Source of the DNA: Streptomyces aureocirculatus
Lineage (GTDB): Bacteria > Actinomycetota > Actinomycetes > Streptomycetales > Streptomycetaceae
Assembly (NCBI RefSeq): GCF_000720475.1
Contig: NZ_JOAP01000019.1
Span: 62,001 to 126,000 of the forward strand
Reading direction: 5' to 3'
Length of the DNA stretch: 64,000 nucleotides
Positions 36,219-45,363 of this stretch are shown piece after piece; positions within the stretch are counted from its first letter, which is position 1; every line of letters starts with the position of its first letter. The notes under the pieces were generated by a model, which saw only the letters and a program-made list of their open reading frames with translations, was not told the origin of the DNA and did no database searches. The translations under genes were made by a program, and so were the position numbers.

Positions 36219-37052
36219 GTGTCGGACCCGATGCGCCCCCGCGCTTCTCTCCGTACCGCCGTGGTCTGGGACGTCCTGAAGGACGCCATCGACCGCCGGG
36301 TCAAGGCCACGGCACCGGGTCCGGACGGCGCATCCGGGGGCGGCGCGGGACCGGTCGCCCTGGACGTGCTCGACACCGGCGGCGGCAGCGGCAACTTCGC
36401 GGTGCCCGTGGCCGCACTCGGGCACCGTGTCACCGTCGTCGACCCCAGCCCGAACGCCTTGTTCGCCCTGGAGCGCCGCGCCGCCGAGGCCGGTGTCGCC
36501 GACCGCGTGCGCGGCGTGCAGGGCGATGTGCACGGCCTCTTCGACGTGGTCGAGCGCGGCGGGTACGACGCCGTGCTCTGCCACGGCGTCCTGGAGTACG
36601 TGGACGACCCGGCCGAAGGAGTGCGGAACGCCGTCGGCGCGCTGCGTCCCGGCGGTGTGCTGAGCCTGCTCGCCGCGGGCCTCGGCGGCGCCGTGCTCGC
36701 CCGCGCGCTCGCCGGACACTTCAGCGAGGCGCACCGGGCGCTCGACGACCCGGCGGGGCGCTGGGGCGAGAGCGACCCCGTGCCGCGCCGCTTCACCGCC
36801 GAGCAGCTCAGCGGCCTGGTAGAGGGCGCCGGGCTGCGCGTCGGCGCCGTGCACGGCGTGCGCGTCTTCGCCGACCTGGTCCCCGGTGTCCTCGTGGACA
36901 CCGAGCCGGGCGCCTTCGACGCCCTGCTCAAGCTGGAGGCCGCCGCCGCGGAGCTGTCCGCCTTCCATGCGGTGGCCACGCAGTTGCACGTCCTCGGTGA
37001 GAATCGCGGGGCCGATGAGACCCCCGAGTCCCGAGAGGTCCCCGGGGCCTGA
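36219..37052 (+). CDS. class I SAM-dependent methyltransferase
   Basis: 277 aa. SAM-binding motif I is VLDTGGGSGNFAVPVAALG, with acidic VVDPSPNALFALERR after strand 2 and GYDAVLCHGVLEYVDDPAEGV as motifs II/III. It resembles the CmoA/SmtA group of small-molecule or tRNA methyltransferases; substrate unknown. GTG 36219 follows GAGGAG. It is monocistronic, with a weak hairpin (37060-37066 with 37088-37094) after the stop. Confidence 0.88.
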   Translation: MSDPMRPRASLRTAVVWDVLKDAIDRRVKATAPGPDGASGGGAGPVALDVLDTGGGSGNFAVPVAALGHRVTVVDPSPNALFALERRAAEAGVADRVRGVQGDVHGLFDVVERGGYDAVLCHGVLEYVDDPAEGVRNAVGALRPGGVLSLLAAGLGGAVLARALAGHFSEAHRALDDPAGRWGESDPVPRRFTAEQLSGLVEGAGLRVGAVHGVRVFADLVPGVLVDTEPGAFDALLKLEAAAAELSAFHAVATQLHVLGENRGADETPESREVPGA

Positions 37053-37354
37053 GTGCCCTCGGTCCCGGTGTGTCGGGAGTGACGGCTGGGACCGGGTCGC
37101 TGATCAGCGGCGCAGCGGCACATGGAGTACGCCACAGGCGCCCCGAACGGGCTACTGGCGCCGTATGATCGAGGGACACCGTCCGGCATGACGGACCGGT
37201 CGCTGGGGAATGCAGGCTTCAGCGAGCCGGAGCGACCTGGCGGTCCGGTTTGGCGAAGTTGGCGCAGAGGGGCGGGTTTCACGGGGGCGATTCCCTGCCT
37301 ATCCTGAAGGGGACCCCCCGGTCGCCCCGGCGACTGCACGATGAGGAGGACTCC
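37053..37354. other. intergenic region with DUF3040 promoter signals
   Basis: 302 nt with no gene. A weak terminator-like dyad starts it. TATGAT at 37164-37169 is a perfect-looking -10 without a clear -35. TTTCAC (37277-37282), 17 bp and TATCCT (37300-37305) form a better pair 50 nt before the DUF3040 start. Confidence 0.5.
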
Positions 37355-37783
37355 GTGCCGCTCTCGGAGCACGAGCAGCGCATGCTCGAGCAGATGGAGC
37401 GAGCGCTGTACGCCGAAGATCCCAAGTTCGCGACAGCGCTTGAGGGAAGCGGGCTGCGTACGTACACCCGGAAGCGGGTCTACCAAGCGGTCGCGGGCTT
37501 CCTGGTGGGCATTGCCCTTCTCATGGCCGGAATGGTCGCCCAGCTCATCTGGGTGAGCGTGGTGGGTTTCCTCGTCATGCTGGGGTGTGCCGTGCTCGCC
37601 GTCACCGGTTGGCGCAAGGCGCCCAAGCCGGGTGAACAGGCACCCAACGCCGCCGCCCCGGCCACCGGCCCCGGCGCGCCCGTGGGCCGCCGGCATCAGC
37701 CCAGGCAGCAGCGCCGGTCCATGATGGACCGCATCGAGCAGCGTTGGCAGCGCCGCAGGGACGAACAGCAGGGCGGTCAGTAA
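37355..37783 (+). CDS. DUF3040 membrane protein
   Basis: 142 aa. Conserved N-terminus PLSEHEQRMLEQMERALYAEDPKFA, then two membrane helices (VAGFLVGIALLMAGMVAQLIW and VVGFLVMLGCAVLAVTGW) and a basic Gln/Arg-rich tail. This is DUF3040; the M. tuberculosis counterpart Rv2169c also lies just upstream of the dcw cluster. GTG 37355 has GAGGAGG 5-6 nt upstream. Function unknown; position suggests an envelope role. Confidence 0.92.
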   Translation: MPLSEHEQRMLEQMERALYAEDPKFATALEGSGLRTYTRKRVYQAVAGFLVGIALLMAGMVAQLIWVSVVGFLVMLGCAVLAVTGWRKAPKPGEQAPNAAAPATGPGAPVGRRHQPRQQRRSMMDRIEQRWQRRRDEQQGGQ

Positions 37784-37960
37784 CTTGCCGGGCCCCTGGG
37801 CCTGACTGAACACGACGCCTCGGCCTGAGTCCGAGTACGGCTCGGCCTGGGCCTTGATACGGCTCAACCCGGGCCTGAATACGACTCTGCCGCCGCCAAC
37901 GCCACTGCCACCGCGCCCCGGCGCAGGCACCACCCCGTACAACAGCCGCACCTCGCTCGA

Positions 37961-38012
37961 CATACGCGTGGGGGGTGACCGTCATCAGATGCGGTCACCC
38001 CCCACACGTATG
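37961..38012. terminator. bidirectional terminator between convergent DUF3040 and transglutaminase genes
   Basis: Two 20-nt arms (37961-37980 and 37993-38012) pair with one mismatch around a 12-nt loop. The 261-nt gap 37784-38044 otherwise shows only imperfect GGGCCTGA/CGGCCTGA-type repeats at 37796-37880. Confidence 0.85.
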
Positions 38013-38044
38013 CCCCAGGCGGAGGCCGTACGCGCCCGGCCCGC

Positions 38045-40510
38045 TCAGCCCCCTTGCCGGGCAGGCTTCCGCAGGGCCGCCCAGCGCCTCGCCGCCCACT
38101 CCGACCAGCGGGCGGTGAAAGCCGACCAGCGGTCCGACGCCGTCCACACCACCCGGGCGGCCGAACGCGGCGCGAGCGTCGCGCGCAGCCGCGTCGGACG
38201 GCTCGCCGAGGCACGCAGACCCTGCCGCAGCCGCCGCACATCGTCCCCGAGACCCTGAGCGGGCTGCGGATGCGGCGCGTACAGGACCTGCTCCACGGCG
38301 GCCGCCACCCGGTGGACCGACTCCGCGGGACCCGGGCCGAGACCGCCGACACGGACGATCCGGGCAGCCGCCTTCCGCGGGGTGTGGGACTCGTCCGGGG
38401 CGATGCCGTGATCCCATGCGGTGTCGGTGACCTCCTGCCAGGCCGCCAGCGTGCGCGCCGCCGCCGCGTCCGCCGCAGTGCGCCCGCCGTCCTCGAAACG
38501 CACCGAACGCGCCCCGTCCGCCGAGATACGCGCCCCGCCTCCGAGCCGCACCGCGCGCACCCGCGCCCGCCACAGCATCGGCAACAGCGGCACCACGAGG
38601 ACGAGGAGCGCGAGCAGCGACCCGCCGACGATCCAGCCGAGCGGCGGCCCGTCGTCATCGGAGCCGCCCGCGAGCTGCGGCATCGCGCTCGCACAGCCGC
38701 CCTGCCGCTGCATGTCGCGCGGGCAGTCCTGCGACTGCGAGGGAGTCGGCGACGGTGCCGCCGAGTCCGACGGCGCCGGTACGGCCGACTCGTCGGACCG
38801 CTCGGACGGCGTGTCCTCACGGGTGTAGTCGGGCACCGAGCCACGGTTGGGCGTCGGCTCGAACCGCGTCCAGCCCACGCCCTCGAAGTACAGCTCGGGC
38901 CACGCGTGGGCGTCCCGCAGACCCACCGACATGGTGCCGTCCGCCTGCGCCGAACCCGGGGTGAAGCCCACCGCGACGCGCGCCGGGATGCCGAGCGTGC
39001 GGGCCATCGACGCCATGGCGAAGGAGAAGTGGACGCAGAAGCCCTCCTTCTGCTCCAGGAAGCGCACGATGGCCGAGGGCCCGCTGCCCGCCCGGACCTG
39101 CGTGTTGTACGTGAAGCCGCCGTCCGACGCGAACCAGTCCTGCAGCTTCACCGCGCGTTCGTAGTCGTTGGCGGCACCGTCGGTGATCTTGCGGGCCGTG
39201 GCCGCCACCACCGAGGGCAGCGAGTCCGGCACCTTGGTGAACTCCCTGGCCAGGCCGGACGGCGCGGGGGGCGCCGCCGCGAGCTGCTCGGCGGTCGGCT
39301 CCACCACCAGGCTGTTCACGCTGTACTGCGCGCCGCGCGTGGTCTGGCGGCGGTCCCCGACGACCGTGCGGCCCACCGGCTCGTACCGCCAGCGCCCGCC
39401 GATGCGGACCTGACTTGCCGGATACGGCATCGGCAGCCAGTTCTGCGCGTAGCGGTCGTCGGCCGAGATGTTCGTCTGGATCTCGGTCCTGCGGACGGAC
39501 GGGGACAGGCCCTGCGGGTCCGGGAGGCGCCCGGGGATGTCCTCGATGTCCCGGACCGTGGTCTTCCAGGTGGTGCCGTCGAACTTGTCGAGCGAAACGA
39601 TCCGCAGATACATGTCCTGCGAGTTCTTGGCGTTCGTCCGGTACGAGATGACCTGGCGGTCCTCCGGCTGGTTCAGGCTGTCCTGCAGCGCGACCAGCGG
39701 GTTCACCGCGGAGATCGTGCCGCCGCCGCTGCCGCCACCGCCCCCGGGGCCGTCGGAGCCGTCCAGGAGGCCCCCGTCCAGGGAGGGCAGCGCGAGCGGC
39801 ACCACGAGCGCGACGCCCAGGGCGACGGCGCCGATCCGGCGGCCCGTGCGCACCGGTGCGGTGGCGCCGCCGTCGGTCTCCAGGCCGCCCGAGAGATGCC
39901 CCGGCGCCCGCGCGGCCCCGCCGAACACGCGACCCCACTGGGAGAGCCGGTCCCGGCCCTCGGCCAGGAGCAGCAGCAGATACCCGGCCGCCGCGAGGAG
40001 GAACCACAGCCACCCGGCGCCGTCCTCGGAGAGACCCGCCGCGACCGAGTACAGGGCGAGCAGCGGCAGCCCGGCGGGCGCGGCCGTGCGGAACGTCACC
40101 GCGAGCGCGTCGACGGCGAGGCCGACCAGAAGCACACCGCCGACCACCATCAGGCGGATGCCGTCGGTGAGCGGCGCCGGAATGGCGTACCGCCCGACGT
40201 CGTTGCCGCCCGCCTCCAGGAGCACGCCGAACCGGCGGAAGACCTCGGGACCCGGGAGCACCCCGGCGAGAGCCTGCTCCTGTGCGAACAGCAGCGTCAG
40301 GCAGAGCAGCGACACCAGGGCCTGGGCGGCCACCGTGACCGGGCGCGCGAGGGGCACCCGGCGCGCGAGCCCCCCGACCCCGCTCTGCAGGGCGAGGAGG
40401 ATCGCCGCCTGGACGATCCAGCCCGACGTGTCGACGAGCGGCAGCAGCGCGCCCGACGCCATCAGCGTGGCGGCGGTGGCACACAGCGCAAGCCGCGTAC
40501 GCCCACTCAT
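38045..40510 (-). CDS. TgpA-type transglutaminase-like membrane protein (DUF3488)
   Basis: 821 aa. Six to seven N-terminal helices (residues 1-245, DUF3488), then an extracytoplasmic transglutaminase-like domain with catalytic Cys in KEGFCVHFSFAMASM (about 465), His in RDAHAWPELYF and Asp/Glu in WTRFEPTP. A Pro/Ser linker, another helix (about 600) and a cytoplasmic helical DUF4129-like tail follow. With MoxR and DUF58 upstream this is the widespread actinobacterial moxR-DUF58-tgpA operon, thought to act in envelope protein processing. ATG 40510 has GGGGGG upstream and overlaps the stop of a 20-aa ORF. Confidence 0.95.
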   Translation of the reverse strand: MSGRTRLALCATAATLMASGALLPLVDTSGWIVQAAILLALQSGVGGLARRVPLARPVTVAAQALVSLLCLTLLFAQEQALAGVLPGPEVFRRFGVLLEAGGNDVGRYAIPAPLTDGIRLMVVGGVLLVGLAVDALAVTFRTAAPAGLPLLALYSVAAGLSEDGAGWLWFLLAAAGYLLLLLAEGRDRLSQWGRVFGGAARAPGHLSGGLETDGGATAPVRTGRRIGAVALGVALVVPLALPSLDGGLLDGSDGPGGGGGSGGGTISAVNPLVALQDSLNQPEDRQVISYRTNAKNSQDMYLRIVSLDKFDGTTWKTTVRDIEDIPGRLPDPQGLSPSVRRTEIQTNISADDRYAQNWLPMPYPASQVRIGGRWRYEPVGRTVVGDRRQTTRGAQYSVNSLVVEPTAEQLAAAPPAPSGLAREFTKVPDSLPSVVAATARKITDGAANDYERAVKLQDWFASDGGFTYNTQVRAGSGPSAIVRFLEQKEGFCVHFSFAMASMARTLGIPARVAVGFTPGSAQADGTMSVGLRDAHAWPELYFEGVGWTRFEPTPNRGSVPDYTREDTPSERSDESAVPAPSDSAAPSPTPSQSQDCPRDMQRQGGCASAMPQLAGGSDDDGPPLGWIVGGSLLALLVLVVPLLPMLWRARVRAVRLGGGARISADGARSVRFEDGGRTAADAAAARTLAAWQEVTDTAWDHGIAPDESHTPRKAAARIVRVGGLGPGPAESVHRVAAAVEQVLYAPHPQPAQGLGDDVRRLRQGLRASASRPTRLRATLAPRSAARVVWTASDRWSAFTARWSEWAARRWAALRKPARQGG

Positions 40511-40569
40511 GAAGCACCCCCCGGGCTCACCGAGAACCCCTCGTCGTCCGTGCGGACCCGCCCGCTCAT
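40507..40569 (-). CDS. 20-aa ORF bridging DUF58 and tgpA genes
   Basis: MSGRVRTDDEGFSVSPGGAS. Its ATG overlaps the DUF58 stop (ATGA, 40566-40569) and its TGA overlaps the tgpA ATG (ATGA, 40507-40510). It fills the whole gap between the two genes and carries the tgpA ribosome-binding site. It may relay ribosomes or be a small protein; it has only a weak purine stretch of its own. Confidence 0.45.
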   Translation of the reverse strand: MSGRVRTDDEGFSVSPGGAS

Positions 40570-41951
40570 GACCAGCCCCCGCCCGTCGCCCCCGGCGCCC
40601 CGAACGCCCCCGCCACCGGAGCGGGCCCCGCCCCGGTGCGCAGGTGGTCCGCCTGGCGCCACAGGTCGGCGAGCGTGCCGCCCGGAGGCACCGCGACCGC
40701 CGTCCAGCCCGCGTCGCGCAGCAGCCGCACCGGGTGCCGCGCCGCCGCGGGCGGTGTCCCGCCCGGGCCCTGGGCCCAGGCCGCGCCGTCCAGGACGAAG
40801 GCGACCGCCGCGCCGCTGCGCCGGCGCATCTTCGCGAGGACCGCGGCCTGTTCGTCGTCGAGATCGCCGATGAAGGCCACCAGGAGGCCTTCGTTGCCGC
40901 CGCGCAGCACGTCGTACGCGCGCGAGAGCCCCGCGCCGTCCGAGTGGTCGATCACGGCGAGCGTGTCCATCATCAGCCCGGCGGCGTCCGCCGACTCCTG
41001 GTTCGCGCCCGCGAAGCCGTCCGCGCCGTCCCCGGGCAGCGAGTTGCCGGTGTCGGTCAAAAGGCGGACCGAGAAGCCGCGTTCGAGCATGTGCACCAGC
41101 GTGGACGCGGTGCCGGACACGGCCCACTCGAAGGCCGAGCCGGGTCCCGTGCCCTCATAGGCCACGTCCCTGGTGTCCAGGAGCACCGTGCAGCGCGATC
41201 GCTGCGGCTGCTCCTCGCGGCGCACCATCAGCTCGCCGTAGCGCGCCGTGGAGCGCCAGTGGACGCGGCGCAGGTCGTCGCCGTGGCGATAGCCGCGCGG
41301 GATGACGTCGTCCTCACCGGCCAGGGCGAGCGAGCGGTGCCGCCCGTCGCCGTACCCCTTCGCCTCGCCCGTGAGCCGCACCGGCGGCAGTGCCTCCACG
41401 CGCGGGATGACGGTCAGCGTGTCGTACGTGGAGAAGGAGCGGGTCAGCTCGCACATCCCGAACGGGTCGGTCAGGCGCAACTGGAGCGGGCCGAGGGGAT
41501 AGCGGCCGCGCAGGTCCGAGCGCACGCGGTAGGACACCTCGCGGCGGCCGCCCGCCTCGACCCGGTCGAGCACGAAGCGCGGCCGGGGCCCGAGGACGTA
41601 CGGCACCCGGTCCTGGAGCATCAGCAGGCCCGTGGGCAGACGCGAGACGTTGTCCATCCGCAGGTGCACACGGGCCTCCGAACCGGCGGGCACGCGCGCG
41701 GGGGAGAGCCTGCGGCTGCCCGCGACGCGGTAGCGCGTGCGGTAGAGCACGGCCGCGCAGACCAGGGGGAGCACCGCGAGCAGCAGACCGACCCGCAGCA
41801 GGTCGCTCTGGCCGAGGACGTAGGCGCACACGGCCGCCGCGATGCCTGCCGCGAAGAAGGACCGCCCGCGGGTGGTCAGACCGGCCAGCGCCGTGCGCAG
41901 GCCGCCCCGGTCGTCCTCGGCCCGCGCGCCCTGCCCCCCGGCGGCCATCAC
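40566..41951 (-). CDS. DUF58-domain protein
   Basis: About 460 aa. Two helices at residues 30-75, an Ig-like beta domain, then the DUF58 signature RVHWRSTARYGELMVRREE and a von Willebrand-A-like fold (CTVLLDTRD, metal-site-like). It is the usual partner of MoxR ATPases. GTG 41951 or ATG 41948 starts it; both overlap the moxR stop. The C-terminal 60 residues are Gly/Pro-rich. Confidence 0.92.
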   Translation of the reverse strand: MMAAGGQGARAEDDRGGLRTALAGLTTRGRSFFAAGIAAAVCAYVLGQSDLLRVGLLLAVLPLVCAAVLYRTRYRVAGSRRLSPARVPAGSEARVHLRMDNVSRLPTGLLMLQDRVPYVLGPRPRFVLDRVEAGGRREVSYRVRSDLRGRYPLGPLQLRLTDPFGMCELTRSFSTYDTLTVIPRVEALPPVRLTGEAKGYGDGRHRSLALAGEDDVIPRGYRHGDDLRRVHWRSTARYGELMVRREEQPQRSRCTVLLDTRDVAYEGTGPGSAFEWAVSGTASTLVHMLERGFSVRLLTDTGNSLPGDGADGFAGANQESADAAGLMMDTLAVIDHSDGAGLSRAYDVLRGGNEGLLVAFIGDLDDEQAAVLAKMRRRSGAAVAFVLDGAAWAQGPGGTPPAAARHPVRLLRDAGWTAVAVPPGGTLADLWRQADHLRTGAGPAPVAGAFGAPGATGGGWS

Positions 41952-42967
41952 AGCCCCCGGGTGCCGGGCGGCTGCTGGCCGAAGAAGCCCTGGCCCGGCT
42001 GGGGGGCCGCCGGGACGGGGGTGCGCTGGAGGATCTCCAGGACGACCGACTCGGCCGTGCGGCGGTTGAGCTGTGCCTGGGCCGTGGGCAGCAGGCGGTG
42101 GGCGAGGACCGCGACGGCGAGTGCCTGCACGTCGTCGGGCAGGGCGAAGTCCCGGCCGCTGAGCGCGGCGGAGGCCTTGGCGGCGCGCAGCAGGTGCAGC
42201 GTCGCGCGCGGCGACGCGCCCAGTCTCAGGTCCGGGTGGGTGCGCGTCGCGCCGACCAGGTCGACCGCGTACCTGCGCACGGCCTCGGAGACGTGGACCG
42301 TGCGGACCGCGTCTATGAGCTTCACGATGTCGTGCGCGTGGGCCACCGGCTGGAGGTCGTCCAGCGGTGAGACACCGCCGTGCACGTCCAGCATCTGCAA
42401 CTCGGCCTCCGGGCCCGGATAGCCGATCGACACCCGGGCCATGAACCGGTCGCGCTGCGCCTCGGGCAGCGGATACGTGCCCTCCATCTCGACCGGGTTC
42501 TGGGTGGCCACCACCATGAAGGGGCTGGGCAGTTCGTATGTCTGCCCGTCGATGGTGACCTGGCGCTCCTCCATGGACTCAAGGAGCGCGGACTGCGTCT
42601 TCGGCGACGCGCGGTTGATCTCGTCGCCGATCACGATCTGCGCGAAGATCGCGCCCGGCTTGAACTCGAAGTCACGGCGCTGCTGGTCGAAGATGGACAC
42701 ACCGGTGATGTCCGACGGCAGCAGGTCCGGCGTGAACTGGATGCGCCGCACCGAACAGTCGATGGACCGTGCGAGCGCCTTGGCGAGCATCGTCTTGCCC
42801 ACGCCCGGTACATCCTCGATGAGCAGGTGCCCCTCCGCCAGGAGCACGGTCAGCGAAAGCCGTACGACCTCCGGCTTGCCCTCGATCACACCCTCGATCG
42901 ACCTGCGGACACGCTCCGCGGTCGTGGTCAGATCTGTGAGGCTCGCTCGATCGTCATAGGTCGTCAC
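41948..42967 (-). CDS. MoxR-family AAA ATPase
   Basis: 339 aa. Walker A EDVPGVGKTML, Walker B QIVIGDEINRASPKTQSALLE, sensor VVATQNPVEMEGTYPLPEAQRDRF. MoxR proteins act as chaperone-like remodelers with DUF58 partners. GTG 42967 has GAGGAGG about 6 nt upstream; the longer open frame to 43117 lacks support. A C-terminal Pro/Gln/Gly tail goes beyond the core domain. First gene of the moxR-DUF58-tgpA operon. Confidence 0.95.
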   Translation of the reverse strand: MTTYDDRASLTDLTTTAERVRRSIEGVIEGKPEVVRLSLTVLLAEGHLLIEDVPGVGKTMLAKALARSIDCSVRRIQFTPDLLPSDITGVSIFDQQRRDFEFKPGAIFAQIVIGDEINRASPKTQSALLESMEERQVTIDGQTYELPSPFMVVATQNPVEMEGTYPLPEAQRDRFMARVSIGYPGPEAELQMLDVHGGVSPLDDLQPVAHAHDIVKLIDAVRTVHVSEAVRRYAVDLVGATRTHPDLRLGASPRATLHLLRAAKASAALSGRDFALPDDVQALAVAVLAHRLLPTAQAQLNRRTAESVVLEILQRTPVPAAPQPGQGFFGQQPPGTRGL

Positions 42968-43190
42968 CCGGCCCTCCTCGGCCCTTCCCCACGCTCGGCA
43001 AGGAGCAAGGGATACCTCTTTCATGGTTTCCCCGGGCCGACGCTCTCGTACGGACCGGGCCCACCCCGAAACACGGACACCACGCGGGAATGGTTCAGCG
43101 TGACGCCACACACGCATTCTTGTTGGGCTTACCGGTTCGTGTCACTTGCCTGTGGACAACTGGCGGCGATATGTCCGTTCTTGCCGTGTT

Positions 43191-43217
43191 TGGGTACCGG
43201 AGATTGTCCGGTACCCA
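43191..43217 (-). terminator. terminator of the carbonic anhydrase gene
   Basis: TGGGTACCGG and CCGGTACCCA form a perfect 10-bp stem with a 7-nt loop, 31 nt after the gene's stop. The rest of the gap up to moxR (42968-43190) shows nothing else clear. Confidence 0.75.
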
Positions 43218-43247
43218 CCACGCGGCGGTCACTCAGGGTCGACGCGG

Positions 43248-43811
43248 TCACGCAGGGTCGATCTCGCGCAGCAGCCCCGTCTTCACGTCGAAGACGAATC
43301 CGCGCACGTCGTCGGTGTGCAGGAGGAACGGCGACGTCCGCACCCGCTGCATGGACTGGCGCACGTCCTGGTCGACGTCGCGGAACGACTCCACCGCCCA
43401 GGCCGGCCGCTGGCCGACCTCCATCTCCAGGTCGTGCCGGAACTCCTCCGTGAGGGACTCCAGGCCGCAGCCGGTGTGGTGGATGAGGGCCACGCTGCGG
43501 GTGCCGAGCGCCCGCTGGCTGATGGTCAGGGACCGCAGGACGTCATCGGTGACCACGCCGCCGGCGTTGCGGATCGTATGACAGTCGCCCAGTTCGAGGC
43601 CGAGCGCGGCGTGCAGGTCGAGGCGGGCGTCCATGCAGGCCACCACGGCGACCCGCAGCACCGGGCGGGCGTCCATGCCCGGGTCCGTGAAGTCCGCGGC
43701 ATAGCGCGCGTTGGCCTTGACGAGACGGTCGGTGACCGTGCCGTCCTCGCCCGCACCACCGGTGCGTATGGCGCCTTCGGGACCTGTGGGTACTGATGCG
43801 GAAGTCGTCAT
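43248..43811 (-). CDS. beta-class carbonic anhydrase
   Basis: 187 aa. Zinc ligands and neighbours are VACMDARLDL (Cys, Asp-Arg dyad) and LIHHTGCGL (His and Cys), with HTIRNAGGVVTDDVLRSL between. It hydrates CO2 to bicarbonate for carboxylations. It is a short, M. tuberculosis Rv1284-like form. ATG 43811 has TACCGT 7 nt upstream (43819-43824) and no Shine-Dalgarno, so it is probably leaderless. Divergent from the dcw cluster. Confidence 0.93.
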   Translation of the reverse strand: MTTSASVPTGPEGAIRTGGAGEDGTVTDRLVKANARYAADFTDPGMDARPVLRVAVVACMDARLDLHAALGLELGDCHTIRNAGGVVTDDVLRSLTISQRALGTRSVALIHHTGCGLESLTEEFRHDLEMEVGQRPAWAVESFRDVDQDVRQSMQRVRTSPFLLHTDDVRGFVFDVKTGLLREIDPA

Positions 43812-44282
43812 GACTATGACGGTAATGGTCACGGGGCGTGTGAGCCTGCTGTGAGAGCGGACAAAGAACGCCTTGGAGCGTTGTTGTGAGGGAACCCACA
43901 GGGGCGGCGATGGCGCGTCCGAACAGGTGACGCGCGCTCTCCGGGAGCGAACGGCCGCTCCCGGCGGGGCCGGGCCGCGCCGCGCAGGCCAGTTGATTGA
44001 CCGCGAGACACGGTGGACTAAAGTGACGCGAAGCGGGAGTGGAGTCCGCTCGGCCTCCTTCCTGGTCTCCGCCCCGCTGGACCGCTCCGGAGCTTCCCGG
44101 GCGGTTCCGGAGATTTCCATTGAGTCCCCCCACGTGCGCGGCGCGTACGTACGGCTCGGCCTCCTCCCGCTCCCGGTCGGCCGACGCCACTTCCCCGGCG
44201 CCGGCCAGCCGGATTCCCCTTCAGGAGCGGGTGGGGACCCGGCCGTGCGCACGGCGACCGCGCCGGACCCTGAGAGGGTGCA
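43812..44282. other. dcw cluster 5' region
   Basis: 471 nt between the divergent carbonic anhydrase and rsmH genes. It holds the strong promoter at 43997-44024 and an open frame beginning at GTG 44023 that ends in TGA overlapping the rsmH GTG. No mraZ gene is present. Nothing else stands out. Confidence 0.6.
43997..44024 (+). promoter_or_regulatory. vegetative promoter of the dcw cluster
   Basis: TTGACC (43997-44002), 16-bp spacer, TAAAGT (44019-44024): a near-consensus HrdB-type promoter 259 nt before rsmH. Confidence 0.7.
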
Positions 44283-45239
44283 GTGAGTTCTGCCCGACAT
44301 GTCCCGGTGATGCTCCAGCGGTGCCTGGACCTGTTGGCCCCGGCGCTCGCGGAGCCGGGAGCGGTCGTCGTCGACTGCACCCTCGGGCTCGGCGGGCACA
44401 GCGAGGCACTGCTCGCCGCCTTCCCCTCGGCCCGGCTCGTCGCCCTGGACCGCGACAAGGAGGCGCTGCGCCTGTCCGGCGAGCGTCTCGCCCCCTACGG
44501 CGACCGGGCCACCCTGGTGCACGCGGTCTACGACGAACTGCCCGAGGTCCTCGCCAGGCTCGGCATCCCGCGCGCGCAGGGCGTCCTGTTCGACCTCGGC
44601 GTCTCCTCCATGCAGCTCGACGAGGCCGACCGCGGCTTCGCCTACGCCCAGGACGCCCCGCTCGACATGCGCATGGACCAGACGACCGGCGTCAGCGCGG
44701 CCGAGGTGCTCAACACCTACCCGCCAGGCGACCTGGTGCGGATCCTGCGCGCGTACGGCGAGGAGAAGCAGGCCAAGCGGATCGTGTCCGCCGTCGTGCG
44801 CGAGCGCGAGAAGGAGCCGTTCAGCAACAGCGCCCGGCTCGTCGAGCTGATCCGTGACGCGCTGCCGCAGGCCGCCAAGCGCACCGGCGGCAACCCCGCC
44901 AAGCGCACCTTCCAGGCCCTGCGCATCGAGGTCAACGGCGAGCTGAGCGTCCTGGAGCAGGCCATTCCCGCGGCCGTGAAGACGCTCGCCGTCGGCGGCC
45001 GCATCGCCGTCCTCTCGTACCACTCGCTGGAGGACCGCCTTGTCAAGCAGGTGCTCGCGGCGGGCGCCGCCACCACCGCGCCCCCCGGTCTGCCGGTCGT
45101 ACCCGAGCAGTACCAGCCGCGGCTCAAGCTGCTCACGCGCGGCGCCGAACTGCCCACGGACGAAGAGATCGCCGAGAACCGCCGGGCCGCGCCGGCCCGG
45201 CTGCGGGGTGCCGAGCGCATCCGCGAGGACGCGCTGTGA
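44283..45239 (+). CDS. rsmH: 16S rRNA (cytosine-1402-N4) methyltransferase
   Basis: 318 aa (formerly MraW). [16 protein letters not shown] motif [64 protein letters not shown] and [13 protein letters not shown] [13 protein letters not shown] are diagnostic. It methylates N4 of C1402 in 16S rRNA at the P site. GTG 44283 has GAGAGG upstream. First gene of the dcw cluster here; mraZ is absent. Confidence 0.97.
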   Translation: MSSARHVPVMLQRCLDLLAPALAEPGAVVVDCTLGLGGHSEALLAAFPSARLVALDRDKEALRLSGERLAPYGDRATLVHAVYDELPEVLARLGIPRAQGVLFDLGVSSMQLDEADRGFAYAQDAPLDMRMDQTTGVSAAEVLNTYPPGDLVRILRAYGEEKQAKRIVSAVVREREKEPFSNSARLVELIRDALPQAAKRTGGNPAKRTFQALRIEVNGELSVLEQAIPAAVKTLAVGGRIAVLSYHSLEDRLVKQVLAAGAATTAPPGLPVVPEQYQPRLKLLTRGAELPTDEEIAENRRAAPARLRGAERIREDAL

Positions 45240-45261
45240 GACCCCGCCGCGAGGTAGCCAC

Positions 45262-45363
45262 GTGAGCGGCCTCTTCGGAGAGGTCCCCTTCTTCGGGGAG
45301 GCCCCGCACTTCAGGAAGGCCCACTCTTCGGAGAGGCCCCTTCTCTTCGGAGAGGCACCATGA
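45262..45363 (+). CDS. 33-aa ORF built of FGEAP-like repeats, between rsmH and ftsL
   Basis: GTG 45262 with GAGG upstream opens 33 codons made from five degenerate copies of an 18-nt unit (CTTCGGAGAGGCCCC-like), giving GLFGEVP, FFGEAP, HFRKA, LLFGEAP. Its TGA (45361-45363) overlaps the ATG of the next mini-ORF. The repeats also create SD-like GGAGAGG boxes. Coding status is unproven. Confidence 0.35.
   Translation: MSGLFGEVPFFGEAPHFRKAHSSERPLLFGEAP

Noticed and set aside
38054..40873. Very long open frame (over 900 codons) on the plus strand opposite tgpA and DUF58
   Set aside because: It is the antisense shadow of high-GC genes; its translation is Arg/Pro/Ala-rich without domains, while the minus strand shows complete transglutaminase and DUF58 motifs.
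41948..43117. N-terminal extension of MoxR to 43117
   Set aside because: GTG 42967 has an ideal GAGGAGG and begins the conserved part; the extra 50 residues are Arg-rich and lack family similarity.
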